Part shown: positions 1-11,715 of the stretch, piece by piece
How the letters are laid out: each line of letters opens with the position of its first letter
Numbering within the stretch: the first letter of the stretch is position 1
Assembly (NCBI GenBank): GCA_037176845.1
Contig: JAYKXP010000107.1
Coordinates: 62,001-126,000 of the forward strand
Source of the DNA: Paramarasmius palmivorus
Lineage: Eukaryota; Basidiomycota; Agaricomycetes; Agaricales; Marasmiaceae
Direction: 5' to 3'
Length of the DNA: 64,000 nt
Made by a program: the position numbers and the translations under genes
Notes under the pieces: generated by a model
Seen by the model: only the letters and a program-made list of their open reading frames with translations
Database searches by the model: none
What the model was told of the DNA's origin: nothing

Positions 1-1777
1 CTCACTCTAGACACGAAATGAAATCATCCACAAACAAACAGAACTCTGACTCGCTCGCCTATCTAAATTCCCTTCTTTATTATCCTCAGCTCGACTAACC
101 TCCTTCTCCCGCCACTTCCAACTTCCAAGCCTTCACACGACAATTGTCCTACAAAATACCTCCGTCGACGCTCATCCGCATTTACCGGTCCCCCGAGCAC
201 CACTCAACGACGCGACATCACAACATCAAAACGTGCAAACCTGTACCTGATTTCCCAACCAACCACACAACTTCCTCCGAGTCCATCCACATCTCTGATA
301 TCAACCCGTCTTGCTGTAAGCACTTACTCAGACTGATACTCATCCGCGTCCAAGATCTCCGGAAGAAGAATCAAATCTGAACATATCAAACATTCGACTT
401 CGACTTCGTACAGCAGAACCATTCCTCATGTACATCACGAAAATCAGATGCCAAAACACTCCTGGTCCTCGAGGCTCGTGAACCCCAATTCGTCAAACCA
501 ATTGCGCCATCGCCAGACTCCAACCCATATCCTTCGTCCCGTCCCCGTCATCGTCATAAACTACATCACCCCGAAAAAAGATGCATGCGAAAGTGGTGCT
601 ACGCCCTACGCCCTACGCCCAACCGCCGAGTAACTTTGGACCTTGGGAACGTTTTCTAGGTCGCCGGTAGAGCATATATACCGGGAAACGCCGAGTTTAT
701 TCCTCGACGCTCGTTGACGTCCTTCAGATACTTATCCAAGACGCGAGTATCGATTTTTGAACCTCTTATCGGTGACGCGTTACTGTACGATAGGAAAGCT
801 CAGTCATGCTGTGACGAAGCACTACCCTGTCTAGACCAGATAACAAGCTCGAGAAGTAAGAACTCTACTTCTTAGCTATCTATGTCACTATTAGGATTGC
901 TTACTACTCCTACTATAACAGTAGGATACGGACGTGTCGCTACAAGCATTCAGATATGTAACCGCACTACTCTAGGCCAAAAACGAAAACCAACCAATCA
1001 GATCGTGCGAGTTTGACGCGCCCGCCGCCACGAGCCCGACAGATCCGCTGGAAATAGCAAGAAGAGCCCGACCGACGCGTTGTCCTGTCATTCATGGTTC
1101 AACGTGTCCCATATCCCCTCTCCGTAAAATATGACCAAATCCTTTGAAACACGAACACGAAGGGTTGAAACGTTGACTGTCATCCATGCCTTGGTAACGA
1201 CAGATTACTTACAGGCCGACACCTGCCGACACGTACAAGTTTCCCACTGCCAGACCCTAGATGCGCTGGACCAACGGAAGAATTTCGGGTAAGCACCAGC
1301 GGTCGAGGTCGATTCAAGCTTTTTTTATTTTCACCGATGCTTGTAGTCACACGAAAACGAAGGAGAAATCCCAGCTTGAAGGTAGATTCAGAACTGTCGA
1401 TCGCGAGTATACGAGTTGGGGTAACTCCAAGCAGGCATCTCCAGCGGTCGACGTAAAACAGAAGAACTCGGGCCCAGACCCTCTCGACCACGAACGTTCA
1501 ACCCCAAAAAAACTCACGATCACCTGACATACCCAAAAAGGCACTTATTACGCGTGACCTTGACGCAATTGGCCCAAACGCGTCCCGCGCTTGGTTCGGG
1601 TGTTCCCCGGTCACACGTCCTTCCTTTCCTTCCATTTCTTCCCTGTCCCTGTCCCGTATCCATCCTCTTCCCCCTTCCTTTCTCTCCCTTCCGCCCCCTT
1701 CTTGATTCCTGACTTTCCCCCAACAATCCGAAAAGAGCTACCCCCAAAAACTTCCTTGGCTTGGCTTAGGGGTCGAG
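1..1777. other. Left intergenic region with pyrimidine-rich promoter tract
   Basis: No convincing gene is seen here. The short open frames lack motifs and credible splice partners. The last 170 bases hold a long C/T-rich tract (about 1612-1700) just before the start codon at 1778, a common layout for basidiomycete promoters. A TATATA string near 672 is too far upstream to assign. Confidence 0.6.
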
Positions 1778-2487
1778 ATGGCATCAACAGCAGACGACTT
1801 ACCTAAAAACCCCAACCCCATCCTCGACGACGAAGAAGGAGAAGAAAGCGATACCTACGACGACTTTGACGGTGAAGCGGACGGTGAGGTATGCCCAACC
1901 GGTTTTTCTTGTGTTACGCCAGCTAGCGGAATGGCTGAGGTATTTTCGCTAGGGCGCGGAATATGATGACGAGGAGTACGAAGAAGGGTATGAGGATGAC
2001 AAGGTGTGATTTGGGTTGCTACCCATCGTCGGCTTCCAGGGCTAATGCTTTTCGGTACAGGAGAAAGCAAAAAATCTAACTGCGTTACTCTTGGGCGACG
2101 TATGTCCCTTTCCTTCCCCATGCGCACACGATGTCTCACGAATTTGAAATGCAGCCCAACGCAGGAGACGCTGATGCCGACGACGACGAAGAAGAGGAAG
2201 ATGATGACGGTGAAGAAGACGATGTCGAGTACGTCGAAGAGGTGTCGATCGAGGTTCACGAAGAAGTCGAAGCCGAACCAGAACAACAACAAGCCGAGGT
2301 ACCCCATACAAACGGTACCTCCATCTCGAAAGCCACGCTCGTCGCCGTCACCGTCGAAGAGCCCAGCGAACCCGAACCCGCGCCCGCGCAAACCAATGGA
2401 GGCGCCAAGAAACGTTCCATCGACGACCTCGTCGAAAGCGGCAGCGTCGAGGAAGACGAGCAGGCCGCGAAGAAGGTTAAAGCATGA
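1778..2487 (+). CDS. Small acidic, probably nuclear protein (177 aa, 4 exons)
   Basis: Exons are 1778-1888, 1953-2003, 2061-2099 and 2155-2487. All junctions are GT-AG and all exon lengths are multiples of three, giving 177 residues. The N-terminal half is almost all Asp/Glu. A short non-acidic block, EKAKNLTALLLGD, is encoded by exon 3 and is followed by a long D/E run. The C-terminus has basic patches (GAKKRSIDDL and AAKKVKA) that look like nuclear-localisation signals. Acidic tracts with a basic tail suggest a histone- or nucleic-acid-associated protein, but no family was recognised. A decayed paralogue lies at 42594-42926, which supports this frame as real coding sequence. A pyrimidine-rich tract precedes the start codon. 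Confidence 0.75.
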
Positions 2488-2939
2488 ACGAACTAGGACT
2501 TGATTTATTGCTTATCTGTGATTTTGGTATCATCTGCTGTGCTTTGTACTCGAGTATTTATTGTGACGCTTTGTATGTACGAAAAAATGTAAAAATTGTT
2601 TTGTGTTCCGCTTAAAGTTATTACTTAGACGCGCGTCACTGGCAGGCTCTCACAGTATCACCACATGCACGGGATACAGTATCGTTCTTTCTGTCATTCT
2701 CGTTTCCGCAACACTCTTATGATCTATACAGGATTTCGTCTGGTTGTCGGCAATTTGGATTTCCAGCTGCAGGCGCAAACGTGCATGATCTAGGTGTTGG
2801 TATATAACTAGCAGGAGTGCTAGGTTGGCAGCATCACTAACCACTACGCCCTCCTCGGGTCCCTCGTCTGCTGCGATATATTCATCACGACAATCTCCGA
2901 CCTGAAGCTTTCCTGTATCACGCGTTAGTCCTCAGTCCT
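2488..2939. other. Downstream and intergenic sequence
   Basis: This is the 3' flank of the acidic-protein gene. It contains A/T-rich sequence and no recognisable coding segment. Confidence 0.5.
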
Positions 2940-2959
2940 CTGGCCCCTAAAAACAAAAC

Positions 2960-3770
2960 ATGGGTTACGTTCGCCTCATACTCGCTTATCAACCCAAGCG
3001 GCACCAACCTCACATCCCACCTATTCTCCTTTACACTTATCCTGCGCAGTGTCCTCGGATCCTTCAAATGCGTTTCCTGGTGTGTGCTATTGTCTCGAAG
3101 CGTAATCAGCTCTCAACCTTTGCCGATAGCTTCTGCTGTCACTGGGTATCTGACCGACAAGTTTGGTGTACCTCCCATTGCCGCGACGAGCTTCTCCCCT
3201 GGTGGTGTCTACTTACAATAAACAACCTCGGTCTTTTCATAACCTCTTTTGCCTTGGAATGTGAGTTAGGATAGCAAATCTATCTTACTATCCAAGCTAA
3301 TTTTCTCTATAAGTTTTCTTCTTGAACGCAACACTCGCCCCTTTCACTGCCGAACTCGTTGACGTTGCGAGGCACACCGAGGGAATTGGATATACGTGAT
3401 GTATCGGCTGCTGAGTATGAGTCTGACTCAAGGGCCTCCAATTAGATGCACATGTTTATGCTGCGTTCAATCTTGCATACAGTATAGGATCCACAGGTTA
3501 GTGTGCCATCCTCATTTCCCGTCAAAAGCCATCTTGATCGTGGTTTCTTCCACAGTTGGACCGGTAATGGGTGGCCAGGTATGATATCATCTCTATAAAT
3601 ACTTCCGAAGTTACCATCGTAGGTCTGATCAAAAACTGAGTGGTGCCGAAGAGGGATGGTCCACTCTTCGCTTGTCTTCTTTGCGTCGGTTGTTGGCTTC
3701 TTTTTCGTCGGAGACACCTTCATCAGAACGACTTGCTGGGTTCAGGTTGTCAAGAAGGCCAAAGAGTTTA
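2960..3770 (+). pseudogene. Decayed MFS transporter (drug:H+ antiporter-like)
   Basis: Membrane-transporter segments appear in several frames, broken by stops and shifts. A loop-like GYLTDKFGVPPIAA segment lies near 3140-3190. Near 3315-3395 is a stretch reading FLNATLAPFTAELVDVA and then EGIGYT, followed directly by a stop. Near 3445-3500 is HVYAAFNLAYSIGST, and across an intron near 3550-3580 is VGPVMGGQ. A hydrophobic FFASVVGFFFVGD segment lies near 3675-3720. The order matches the C-terminal half of fungal 12-helix major facilitator proteins, where AFNLAY..G...GP..GG is typical. In-frame stops around 3205, 3240 and 3399 and the absence of any N-terminal half indicate a pseudogene. It runs tail to tail with the F-box gene. 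Confidence 0.65.
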
Positions 3771-3879
3771 TACCTGGTTGGTAACACTAATGGGTAATCT
3801 ATTCCACCTCTGCCCTCAGAATGATAGGGTATATTCACGACATTACACCCCACTCATGTAATACGCTACCTAGATAAGT

Positions 3880-5694
3880 TTAGACCACACTTATATGTAC
3901 ATCATCACTCCGCGGATATACCGTCGGTCGACCGTCCGATAGGAAGGGGAGAATAGTAACACGAGTGCCCTCTCGCTGTAGTTCCTGCCGCCGTTCCTCT
4001 AGTGTTGACTGTAGGTCGGTATTACCAACAAGTCGTCCAAATCCAATAAGGACCCTCTGAAGAACGGCGATCCTAGTGTCACTTCGGGACCTAGATATAC
4101 GACTCCTTGATTCCACCGTGTCGAGAATGTCCAACACATCCTGGAAATCCAACTGGGCACCGATCTCATTGATGGAGAGCAGTTCTAGATGGTTTCCAAA
4201 AGCTCCGTTCAAGGCGGAAGGAAGACGAAGTCTGTGAAAAAGCCAATATATGAACGTCTCTCGTCCTTGCATGGCTCTTTTCAACTCGACATCCAGATAG
4301 GTCAGAGTCGAGCAGGACTCTAGGACTTCGCGAAACTCGGAATCCAGAATGTTATTTGGTACTTGTAGCACCAGCTCTTGAACCGCGCAGCCCGAACGTT
4401 GAAGCATGGTCACCAACGACGCCGAAGACCATACCCTCGGAACCCCTTCAGTATCAAACGCGGACTCTCCTGCGCTGATGTTGAGCGATTTGAGGGAAGG
4501 TGTCGTTATATTGTCAAAAAGGGTGTAAATGAGGTTTGGTGCCTCGGCGAACGTGATGATCAACTCTTCAAGAGCTCCAAGCATAACAGGTTTGCCGAGC
4601 CCGGGATCTTCTCCAATAAGAACCTCTTGCATGGACAAGGATCGAATGTTCTTACAACATTTGAGGACCTGAAAAATCTGATCCGTCAAGGTTTCGTATG
4701 CCCAGTCAACATCCAATACAGTCAGGTTCTCGTATCGGATGACATCGGTCCCCAACAACGTCTCAGACCTGACAACCTTGAGATTAGGAGAGTTATCCCG
4801 AATGCTCTCCCAGAAAAAGTGGCCTGCCCGGTGAATATCATCCAATCTGGTTCTAAGGGTATGCAGGTTTGGCATGCACAATCCACTTCCAACCATATCC
4901 ATCAACTCGCTCTCCTCGCCTTCGATGTCAAGGGAAAGGATCTCGCATCGGTGAATATGCTCGAACAACATTTTGAGGATTCGAAGCCCATATCTTCCCA
5001 ACCTATCCTTCAAACTTCGATTATCACGGAGTGCGATACCATGTTTACGACACCTGATTTCCATGTCCAACGGCTGAACCCTGGAATTGTCGAGGTAGAG
5101 TTCGAGGAGGGGTCTGGGATCTGTATCGAGCTCAAGGACATCGACTTTAAGGGAAGACCAAAGTTGGGGGAGTCCGCTAGCGACGGTTTTCCAATGGAAC
5201 GACACACAAGACAGCTCGTATGCCTGGGCATAACAAAATGCCTTTTCCGATTCTGTAGATTGTATAATGAGACCATGAAAAAAACCTGTGAAACAGGTAT
5301 CGAGGAAAATCGTCTGCAGGACCTCCACGGGAAGTTTGCGGATGGGAGATAACCAGCTACGATGCTGGTCAGCTTTTTTCAGAAGCTCCTTCCGCTGTAT
5401 TTCGAGTTGTTCCGATACGAGTCGGAGGCGAGACAGCTCTTCGTCGTAACGCCGTAGCTCGCTTTCCACGTCTTGTAGGAACAGGGCGGTCTTTGATGCG
5501 TCTGTCTCGCTTGGGAGAACATTGAATCGTAATAGTTCTAAAAGATCCTTTGGATATCGATATGGTTGCAGATCTGGAACGAAATGATTATTGCACCTAT
5601 CGCAGAGCGAAGGATTCACTAAAAAGCTGTAAGACTGGGGATGATTCGCAATAAGGTCGAGATCTACTTGCCTGGCATGATGGTAATGGGCCAA
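3880..5694 (-). CDS. F-box domain protein with LRR-like C-terminus (604 aa)
   Basis: This is a single open frame of 604 codons from an ATG at 5694. An N-terminal coiled coil (about residues 70-115: DVESELRRYDEELSRLRLV and following) leads into an F-box-like motif, SPIRKLPVEVLQTIFLDTC (about residues 116-134). The remaining 450 residues are Leu-rich with irregular repeats, such as LHTLRTRL, LTVLDVDW, IRSLSMQE and LKSLNISA. This is the usual architecture of the very large Agaricomycete F-box family, which recruits substrates to SCF ubiquitin ligases through Skp1. The substrate is unknown. No intron or disruption is seen. The gene marks the left boundary of the repeat array, whose first fragments begin about 130 bases upstream of its start codon. 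Confidence 0.85.
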   Translation of the reverse strand: MAHYHHARQVDLDLIANHPQSYSFLVNPSLCDRCNNHFVPDLQPYRYPKDLLELLRFNVLPSETDASKTALFLQDVESELRRYDEELSRLRLVSEQLEIQRKELLKKADQHRSWLSPIRKLPVEVLQTIFLDTCFTGFFHGLIIQSTESEKAFCYAQAYELSCVSFHWKTVASGLPQLWSSLKVDVLELDTDPRPLLELYLDNSRVQPLDMEIRCRKHGIALRDNRSLKDRLGRYGLRILKMLFEHIHRCEILSLDIEGEESELMDMVGSGLCMPNLHTLRTRLDDIHRAGHFFWESIRDNSPNLKVVRSETLLGTDVIRYENLTVLDVDWAYETLTDQIFQVLKCCKNIRSLSMQEVLIGEDPGLGKPVMLGALEELIITFAEAPNLIYTLFDNITTPSLKSLNISAGESAFDTEGVPRVWSSASLVTMLQRSGCAVQELVLQVPNNILDSEFREVLESCSTLTYLDVELKRAMQGRETFIYWLFHRLRLPSALNGAFGNHLELLSINEIGAQLDFQDVLDILDTVESRSRISRSRSDTRIAVLQRVLIGFGRLVGNTDLQSTLEERRQELQREGTRVTILPFLSDGRPTVYPRSDDVHISVV

Positions 5695-5825
5695 CCCGTA
5701 CTAGGGCGCTTAAACTACACAGCCTGCTCATCTTCCAACGACATTATCTCTTTCACCAGAAACTACACTACCGACAGCTCAAAATTGAATCAGCTTGGTA
5801 CCCTTCAACTCTTACTCTGTCAGGT

Positions 5826-6425
5826 AAGCGTTTCGAGCACTTTTGGACGCAGTGGAGTTTGCACGCTCATTCTACTCGTATTCTTTAGCGGCAGCTACAC
5901 CAGCGACGACCATATCTCCAAATTTTCAAATTCAGCCCGAGGAACCTGAGTATAGCCCTTCAGGAGTCGGTGGAGATTCGAGACCTGCCCAGAAAACTCT
6001 GCCAACGCGTCTAGGACGATGTCGATGCTTTCGCATACCCATCTTCTTCCAAATCTCTCATTCTCAATCCCTCGAAAACTACCCCATTCTCCCCGGCGAA
6101 TATTCAAAACGGCGTTCGAGTGCACACTCATGCTCATCATTGCCCACAACACCCACAACACCCACAATACCTACCTCTTCACCCATTTCCTCGAAGGATC
6201 AACGAAAACCTTACGTTCTTCAACCCATTTCTTGCAGTTCCACGGGTATTCATGTCGCTTTCCCCCATCCTTCACGCGCACGTTTCAGAACTACATCCTT
6301 ACCCTTACCCACAGCCCATATTGCTCATCCATTGCCCGCGTATGATCATGTGGAAGCGGGGTAGAGTGGGTGATTGGAAATCGAGAAGCAGAAGATCCAG
6401 TTGCGTTTACTAGGGAAAAGAGGAA
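5826..6425 (+). repeat. Rearranged fragment of the P and Q repeat blocks
   Basis: 5826-5935 matches the P-block intron/exon segment also found near 7868, 23813 and 60343 (aagcgtttcgag... then cattct...cttgtatt). 6045-6115 matches the start of the Q block near 21020 and 57735 (attctctcattctc..tccctcgaaa). At 6116 it jumps to a Q segment otherwise about 1 kb further on (compare 11372: gagtgcacac.catgctcat). It is a deletion derivative with no intact gene. Confidence 0.6.
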
Positions 6426-8600
6426 CAGGTACATTTACTCCTTTCGAGAGAGAGAGACCCAAGTTCGATGTTGAGGCACGTTCCGATATTTCGTACCTAT
6501 AGCCTTACTCACCTCGCTTTTCCTTTAGCCCATCTAACTTGTTCAAGAGCTTGGCTATCATACCTCGTGAAAGCCGCAAGCACACTCAAACTTCGACACG
6601 GGTGGTCTCGAGAGGTTTATACCTTTGCTTGCTTTAGTACTTGAAGCTGATCGTTTCGTATCTGCAGCATTACATCGGATAACGTTCGCAACATGACACT
6701 CCTCTCTCAACGCGTCGGCTGGAGTCCGAATATGCTTCGCCACCTTCGTTGGTTGAACCCAAATACGAGCGTATCCCAAAAAGCACGCTCACCCGCATTT
6801 TGACTTCAATACTTACTTCGATGGATACCTCACTTGCTGGCATCTCGACTTTGAGGGCGCTTTGACACCAGAGATAATCGGCTCTATGATGGCTGTACCA
6901 TTCTGGTATTTGGGCGAAGAAACAAGTGCCGCGAAGAATGGATTGGGGATGGTGTTTTTGCATTCCGGCAAGAAACGGGTATTTGGTGAGCTTGTGTTCA
7001 TTTTCTCTGCCTAGCATTAAGGACTAACCGACCAAATGACAGAGCCTGGGCTTGAAGACTCGCCATTGGAAACAGGAAACGCGGGTTCTACAACTTGAAG
7101 GTATCTCTCTCTCTCCTCCCCTGTTCTGTTCCATGTACTAATGCTCCTTAGGATCCGAAGTCGAAGAAACGAAGGCGATATGTCTCTTCCACTTAGCTCA
7201 ACATTTGGCTAGGATCACAATCGACGCGTTGGGCTTGGAAACCACCTACCTCGAAGAACGATATACGCGCACGAGGAAGCTAGGCACCGGGTACATATGG
7301 AAAAGTTGAATCGTCTTCATTGCGATGGTAAGCTTCCATACCGCTTTGAACAGAACGTTTCCTTATTATTTTGCTTACTAGCCTTGCTTTGCATCGAAGA
7401 AAACGTCAATATCGACTTCATAAACCACTCAGATGAAGGTCTACATACCACAGCGACTGGAAGCCTTTCCCTGAAGGATTGCCGCGACAAACGTTTACGA
7501 GTCAGTACACACTTCGAGGTGGTGAAGCTACACTTCGGTTACGTCGGCGAGCCTTTATTATTCGCCTATACGTTTATCCTCACATTCTCATCTATGCAAA
7601 TTCTTTTAAGACACACCGGCGATTCTGTGGGCCAAGCCTCAAGTTTCGAAAGGTCATTCAAAAGCTGGCGCAAGAAGCGGAGCTTATGGTATGCTTCACT
7701 CGTTTTCTTCGCTGCCTTCTCTCGCTAATGATCCACCTTTGTCCTAGCAATCCGGGGCTCTTGTATTCAGCCGTGCCTCTATTCAGGAACATCTCGTTTC
7801 GAATGCCATTTGCGTGAATCATCGCTACAGATCCTAGGCTTTCATTGTCCTCGGGCATCGATATCAGGCAAGCGTTTCGAGCACTTTTGGTCGCGGTAAA
7901 GCTAGCATTCTCATTCTGCTTGTATTTCAGGAGCAGCCACACCGATGGTGCCTCGATGATGACCAGATCGCCAACTCCCTGCGGCCTGAGGAACAAGAAG
8001 ATCGCACATCAGTCTCCCGAGACCTCGCAACTTGAGGTATGTCTCTGTTTCAGCCTTCTCAATCTCGACGTTGAACCTTGTTCTAGGGTACGGCGTCTTG
8101 GCAACTGTACCGTTTGTTCTCGTCTCTCCGTTCTGGGTACGTGGATACCAGATTCTCTTACCTATTCCAAGTCATCGCTCATTCTTGCTCCTCAGTATAT
8201 CAGACGTGTTACATGCCTAGGAAGCACAGCTAACGGTGTTTCCCTTCTTGACGCGAACCTCTGTCCGGGGATTCTCTTCTACACTCAAGCGCGCTAAATG
8301 TTAGCGTTGTATCTCTAACCCAGAGGTGTAGTGGTCCATGAGCAGCTTTCAAGCTCTCGGTGTGGTCAGTGGATTCAAAGCCGTTGTTTGGTATCAGGCA
8401 TCGTTCGCGATGCTCGGGATCATGGAATACAGATGGGTAGTTGTTTCTTGGATAGTTCAAAGTACACAGTATGCTCAGATTTCTTGAGGTTCCTCGCATC
8501 GCGACATCCACAGACCAGCCTGTTATGATGTAGACATCATATCCCGCAGAGATGAATAAATACATGATTTTCATTCACTCATATGTACATGGATACACGT
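6426..8600 (+). repeat. P repeat block, copy P0 (decayed multi-exon coding sequence)
   Basis: This plus-strand block is shared with P2 (22730-24487) and P3 (59330-61050). Coding-like exons are recognisable but broken by stops and shifts. A segment reading PKKHAHPHFDFNTYFDGYL appears near 6778-6833, then FEGALTPEIIGSMMA near 6850-6895. Near 7205-7290 is a segment with TIDALGLETTYLEERYTR. The family was not recognised. An AATAAA signal at 8555-8560 is conserved at the end of every P copy. Unlike the other copies, P0 is not followed by a G gene. Confidence 0.55.
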
Positions 8601-8622
8601 AAACATTGTCATACATACCTGT

Positions 8623-9076
8623 TCAGCAGGGGAAAGGACACCTGCAGCTCATAACACCCTCAAGACCCTTCGAATCATCCTGACAATCACGATCGCTCGT
8701 CTCCTGTCCAACACCACGTATAAACCCCGCTCCTATACTATCAGCATGAAAATCCACAGTATTATCTTTCGGTGCAGATATAGCTGCTCCTTTGATTTTA
8801 ATGGATCCCGAGAAGCCTCTACCGCTACCCACGGCTTTGAACGTAGATCGAGTTGCATTCGTTATCGAATACATCAACCCAATGCCCATCAGCTTCACCT
8901 GGGAAACCAGTAGTATCGAGAGCGGGTACAACGACCATGGATGCGATGGCGTTGAGAGTACATTGGCCTTTGTTCACGTCTGTCTCCTTGCGACGGTTGA
9001 ACTGTGATGGTGCTGGTCTGGCTTTGGCTAGGAGAGTAGCGGTGCTGACGGGGGTGACGAGAGCGGCGATTTGCAT
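8623..9076 (-). CDS. Possible small secreted protein (129 aa, 2 exons)
   Basis: The model has exon 1 at 8899-9076 and exon 2 at 8623-8834, joined by a GT-AG intron of 64 bases. Combined length is 390, a multiple of three, giving 129 residues. The N-terminus MQIAALVTPVSTATLLAKA is hydrophobic enough to be a signal peptide. The mature part has five cysteines, four of them in the last 25 residues, ending CRCPFPC. Size, leader and cysteine content fit a fungal small secreted protein. No family was recognised. The splice was chosen because it joins two open frames in phase; without it the first frame stops shortly after SIYVQSRG. It sits between P0 and Q1 and has no copy in the other repeat units seen here. 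Confidence 0.5.
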
Positions 9077-9099
9077 TGTGGACGAGAGGCGTTGTCTTA

Positions 9100-9785
9100 A
9101 AGCTTGAGCTTGAGAAGTTCGGTGGGTTATTGTTCTCTTCTTGTCCGAGTCGGTGGTGTTTTATACCGCCATAGGAGAATGGTCTTGTAAGCATTGGTGG
9201 AGCAATGACTTGACCGTAGTGACGTTTTTGCTGAATAGTCGTCTCCTTCGCCGGGACTGTGCAGCGGTATTAGCTGTTAGACCGTGACGTGATGGGAGTA
9301 CTGGGGCTTAGCCGCTCATACTTAGATCGGTGCCAGTATAGCAGTTGAGATAGGCCGTTAGATTGCTGAATGAAAATTTGAAAGACTTTGGACAGTATGA
9401 TGTCGAAGCTGCTGGTATAGGCGGAACGGTATACGGCGGGAAGGACCTTTCCATAGTTACTCGGCTCGAAGTTTTCGGTACCAATTCAAAGCGGTATAGA
9501 CACCACGTTTTTGTGATTCTTGTCTGCACGGTGGGGTCAGGACATTGCATATCCAGTCTAAAACTTGTCAGGTACCTAAGAGCCTTGTAACGCCATGCCC
9601 AAAATGCATGATACTCTGGCAGAGCCGTGCCATTCTATCCAGCTTTGAACAACCGGCATCGATGGGTCTATCTTCTTAGCAAGATATTCCACTTTGCTCC
9701 TATGTCGCTGCGTCCCGTGGTAAAAGAGTGGTCGTGGTAGTGATCAAAGCCATGGCGGAACTTGTTAGTATATAATACTTATATG
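9100..9785. other. Intergenic region without recognised features
   Basis: This is the upstream region of the minus-strand small-protein gene. No motif-bearing frame, tandem repeat or terminal inverted repeat was seen. Confidence 0.5.
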
Positions 9786-11715
9786 GGGTTTCTATTCCCT
9801 GGTGTTGTGCACGCTATTTCCGAGAACGATGAGCTGCTGTAGAGATCATAGTGACAAAGCATGATGCTCACCTTGACCAGACGTAGACCAGCGCAAATTA
9901 GACCTTGGCTTGTCGTGTCATTTCAACCAGATAAAGACCTCCATTGACTAGAAATGAAGTAGCTGAAACTGAAGGTGAAATACACGTCCGTTTCGTCGCC
10001 GGTTGCGCGACTTTGAGGCTCTGTTCAAACGAATGCCATCCCCTGAATCTATCGAGCAGGTCCGATGCAGGTTTGGGCTTCAGAGTGCTGTCAAAAAGGT
10101 GGTAGTGAAGATGAGATCATCGTGGTCGCGGTCAAAGCCGCGGCGTAAGCTTCATCCGCTACTCCCAACATCCTTCTTCCTCAACGTCCTCGACGACACT
10201 TTCCTCAACACCAACCTCGACAGGGAATGCGGAGACATCTGAGGCTCAGAAAATATATCCAGCCGGCCTCCAAAAACTATCTGCCAAACGCGTCTAGGTC
10301 GACACATATTCTCGCATACCCATTTTCTATTTCGGCACTCTCATCCACAATCCCTCGAAAACCATCCCATTATTCACAGCGAATCTTCGAAACAGTGATA
10401 TTGTAGCTTCAAAATGCGGAGAAGCTGGATGGAGCACGGCTAGAGCAGATTGAAAACCGTTACGCAGCGTCCAACTTTCCGACCCACAGAACACTCGACA
10501 ACACCTCCCATTCTGCGCTATAACACCCAACGCACCTAGAAGATACTACGGCAGCTATTATGCAACTGTCAGAGTCATCACTTTCCATCGGCACCTTCAC
10601 ATGTCGTCGACTTTGGATGTTTTGGTACCATTCCCCCGATGTCGTTCAACAGGCCCAAAAGCGCGTTTTTCTCCTCTTTTCAGGGCTCCCTACCAGTAGA
10701 AGAGCCTCATATACCGATCACCATCATTACCTGGAATTTTCAAGGCCCGGAATCGAGATAAAGGTCAACCGAGCACACCCAAACCTCGATATCGTTCCCT
10801 GCACTCCCAGACCCATTTCTCCCATCCGAGGCGTTCCAAAATGGCGATCTATACCCCAGAACGCACATTCAGCTCCATGCCGCATACAACCTTCATTTCT
10901 TCAGATACAGGGCGGTCAACACGATACGCCTTCCCCAGACGTCGACACTACATATACCTGCCCACACCTTCCGCGCTCCCCCTCTCATCTCCCCCATCTC
11001 CACCCTATCCCTATGTCTCATTGCATTACAAGGGCTGTTTTATGCAGAGTAGCCGTGTATGTCGACGGATAAATCGCAACGAACACTATACCCTTAAACC
11101 ACGCCACGCCCACACACCCCTTCTCTTTCCGTTTCCACGAGTATCTCCTCCTTCAACTCACCAGGAGGAGACCCTTTTTCACCACAAATTAGCTGGCTTA
11201 CCGCCCCCAGCGATCATCGAAAACAGGCATCCACGCCCGTATCCTTACCCACAACACCCATCCCGCCGCCGATCTTATCTCTGCTCATTCGTCACCTATA
11301 TACACCCTTCCATGAGCTTTACACTCCTTCAATTTGCCAGGAGGACCTTTCCTGAGCTAAATTGCCGTGTTTGAGTGCACACCCATGCTCATGTTCACGC
11401 CCACAGCTTCGCCCACAACACACACTCCTTCACCCATTTATTCGAAGGCTCTGATCAGCTTGAAGGTTTTCGTGGGGTCCAGGGCTGCGTTTGCTACTCT
11501 GATGGCCCTGGTCCCAAGCACCAGGAACTGGAAACAAGATCAAGAAGGCGAAAAAAGTCGTTGCGTTTACCTAGGACCGGGAACGAGAAAAAGGAGATTG
11601 GCATAGGACCAACGAGAATTGTACGTTCTTCGATCCATTTCGTTGCTATAGGTCGCTTGTGCTCACGTCGCTTTCTCCCCATAGGTGACGACTACCTCGA
11701 CTAGAGCACAGTACT
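9786..11715 (+). repeat. Q repeat block, copy Q1
   Basis: It aligns along its length with Q3 (57150-59330) and in part with 20530-21130 and 21960-22730. Shared landmarks are cgataaagcatgatgctcac-type sequence near 9850, a tccgctactccca segment near 10155, ccctcgaaaac near 10350 and a long segment around tttggtaccattcccc near 10620. Q3 keeps an open frame (NIHLPDSERPTTLPFRALA) where Q1 is broken, so Q1 is a decayed copy. The distal part is C/A-rich with repeated cacgcccac strings. Function is unknown. Confidence 0.55.

Noticed and set aside
144..633. Two short plus-strand frames at the left edge
   Set aside because: Low-complexity composition, no motif, no splice partners and no repeat copy elsewhere.
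4378..5352. 324-codon plus-strand open frame
   Set aside because: It lies wholly antisense to the F-box gene, has no recognisable motif, and is explained as a shadow of that strand's codon use.
6120..6345. Tandem repeat or CRISPR-like array in cacaacaccc-rich DNA
   Set aside because: The short cacaaca strings are simple-sequence variation. No regular repeat-spacer pattern exists.
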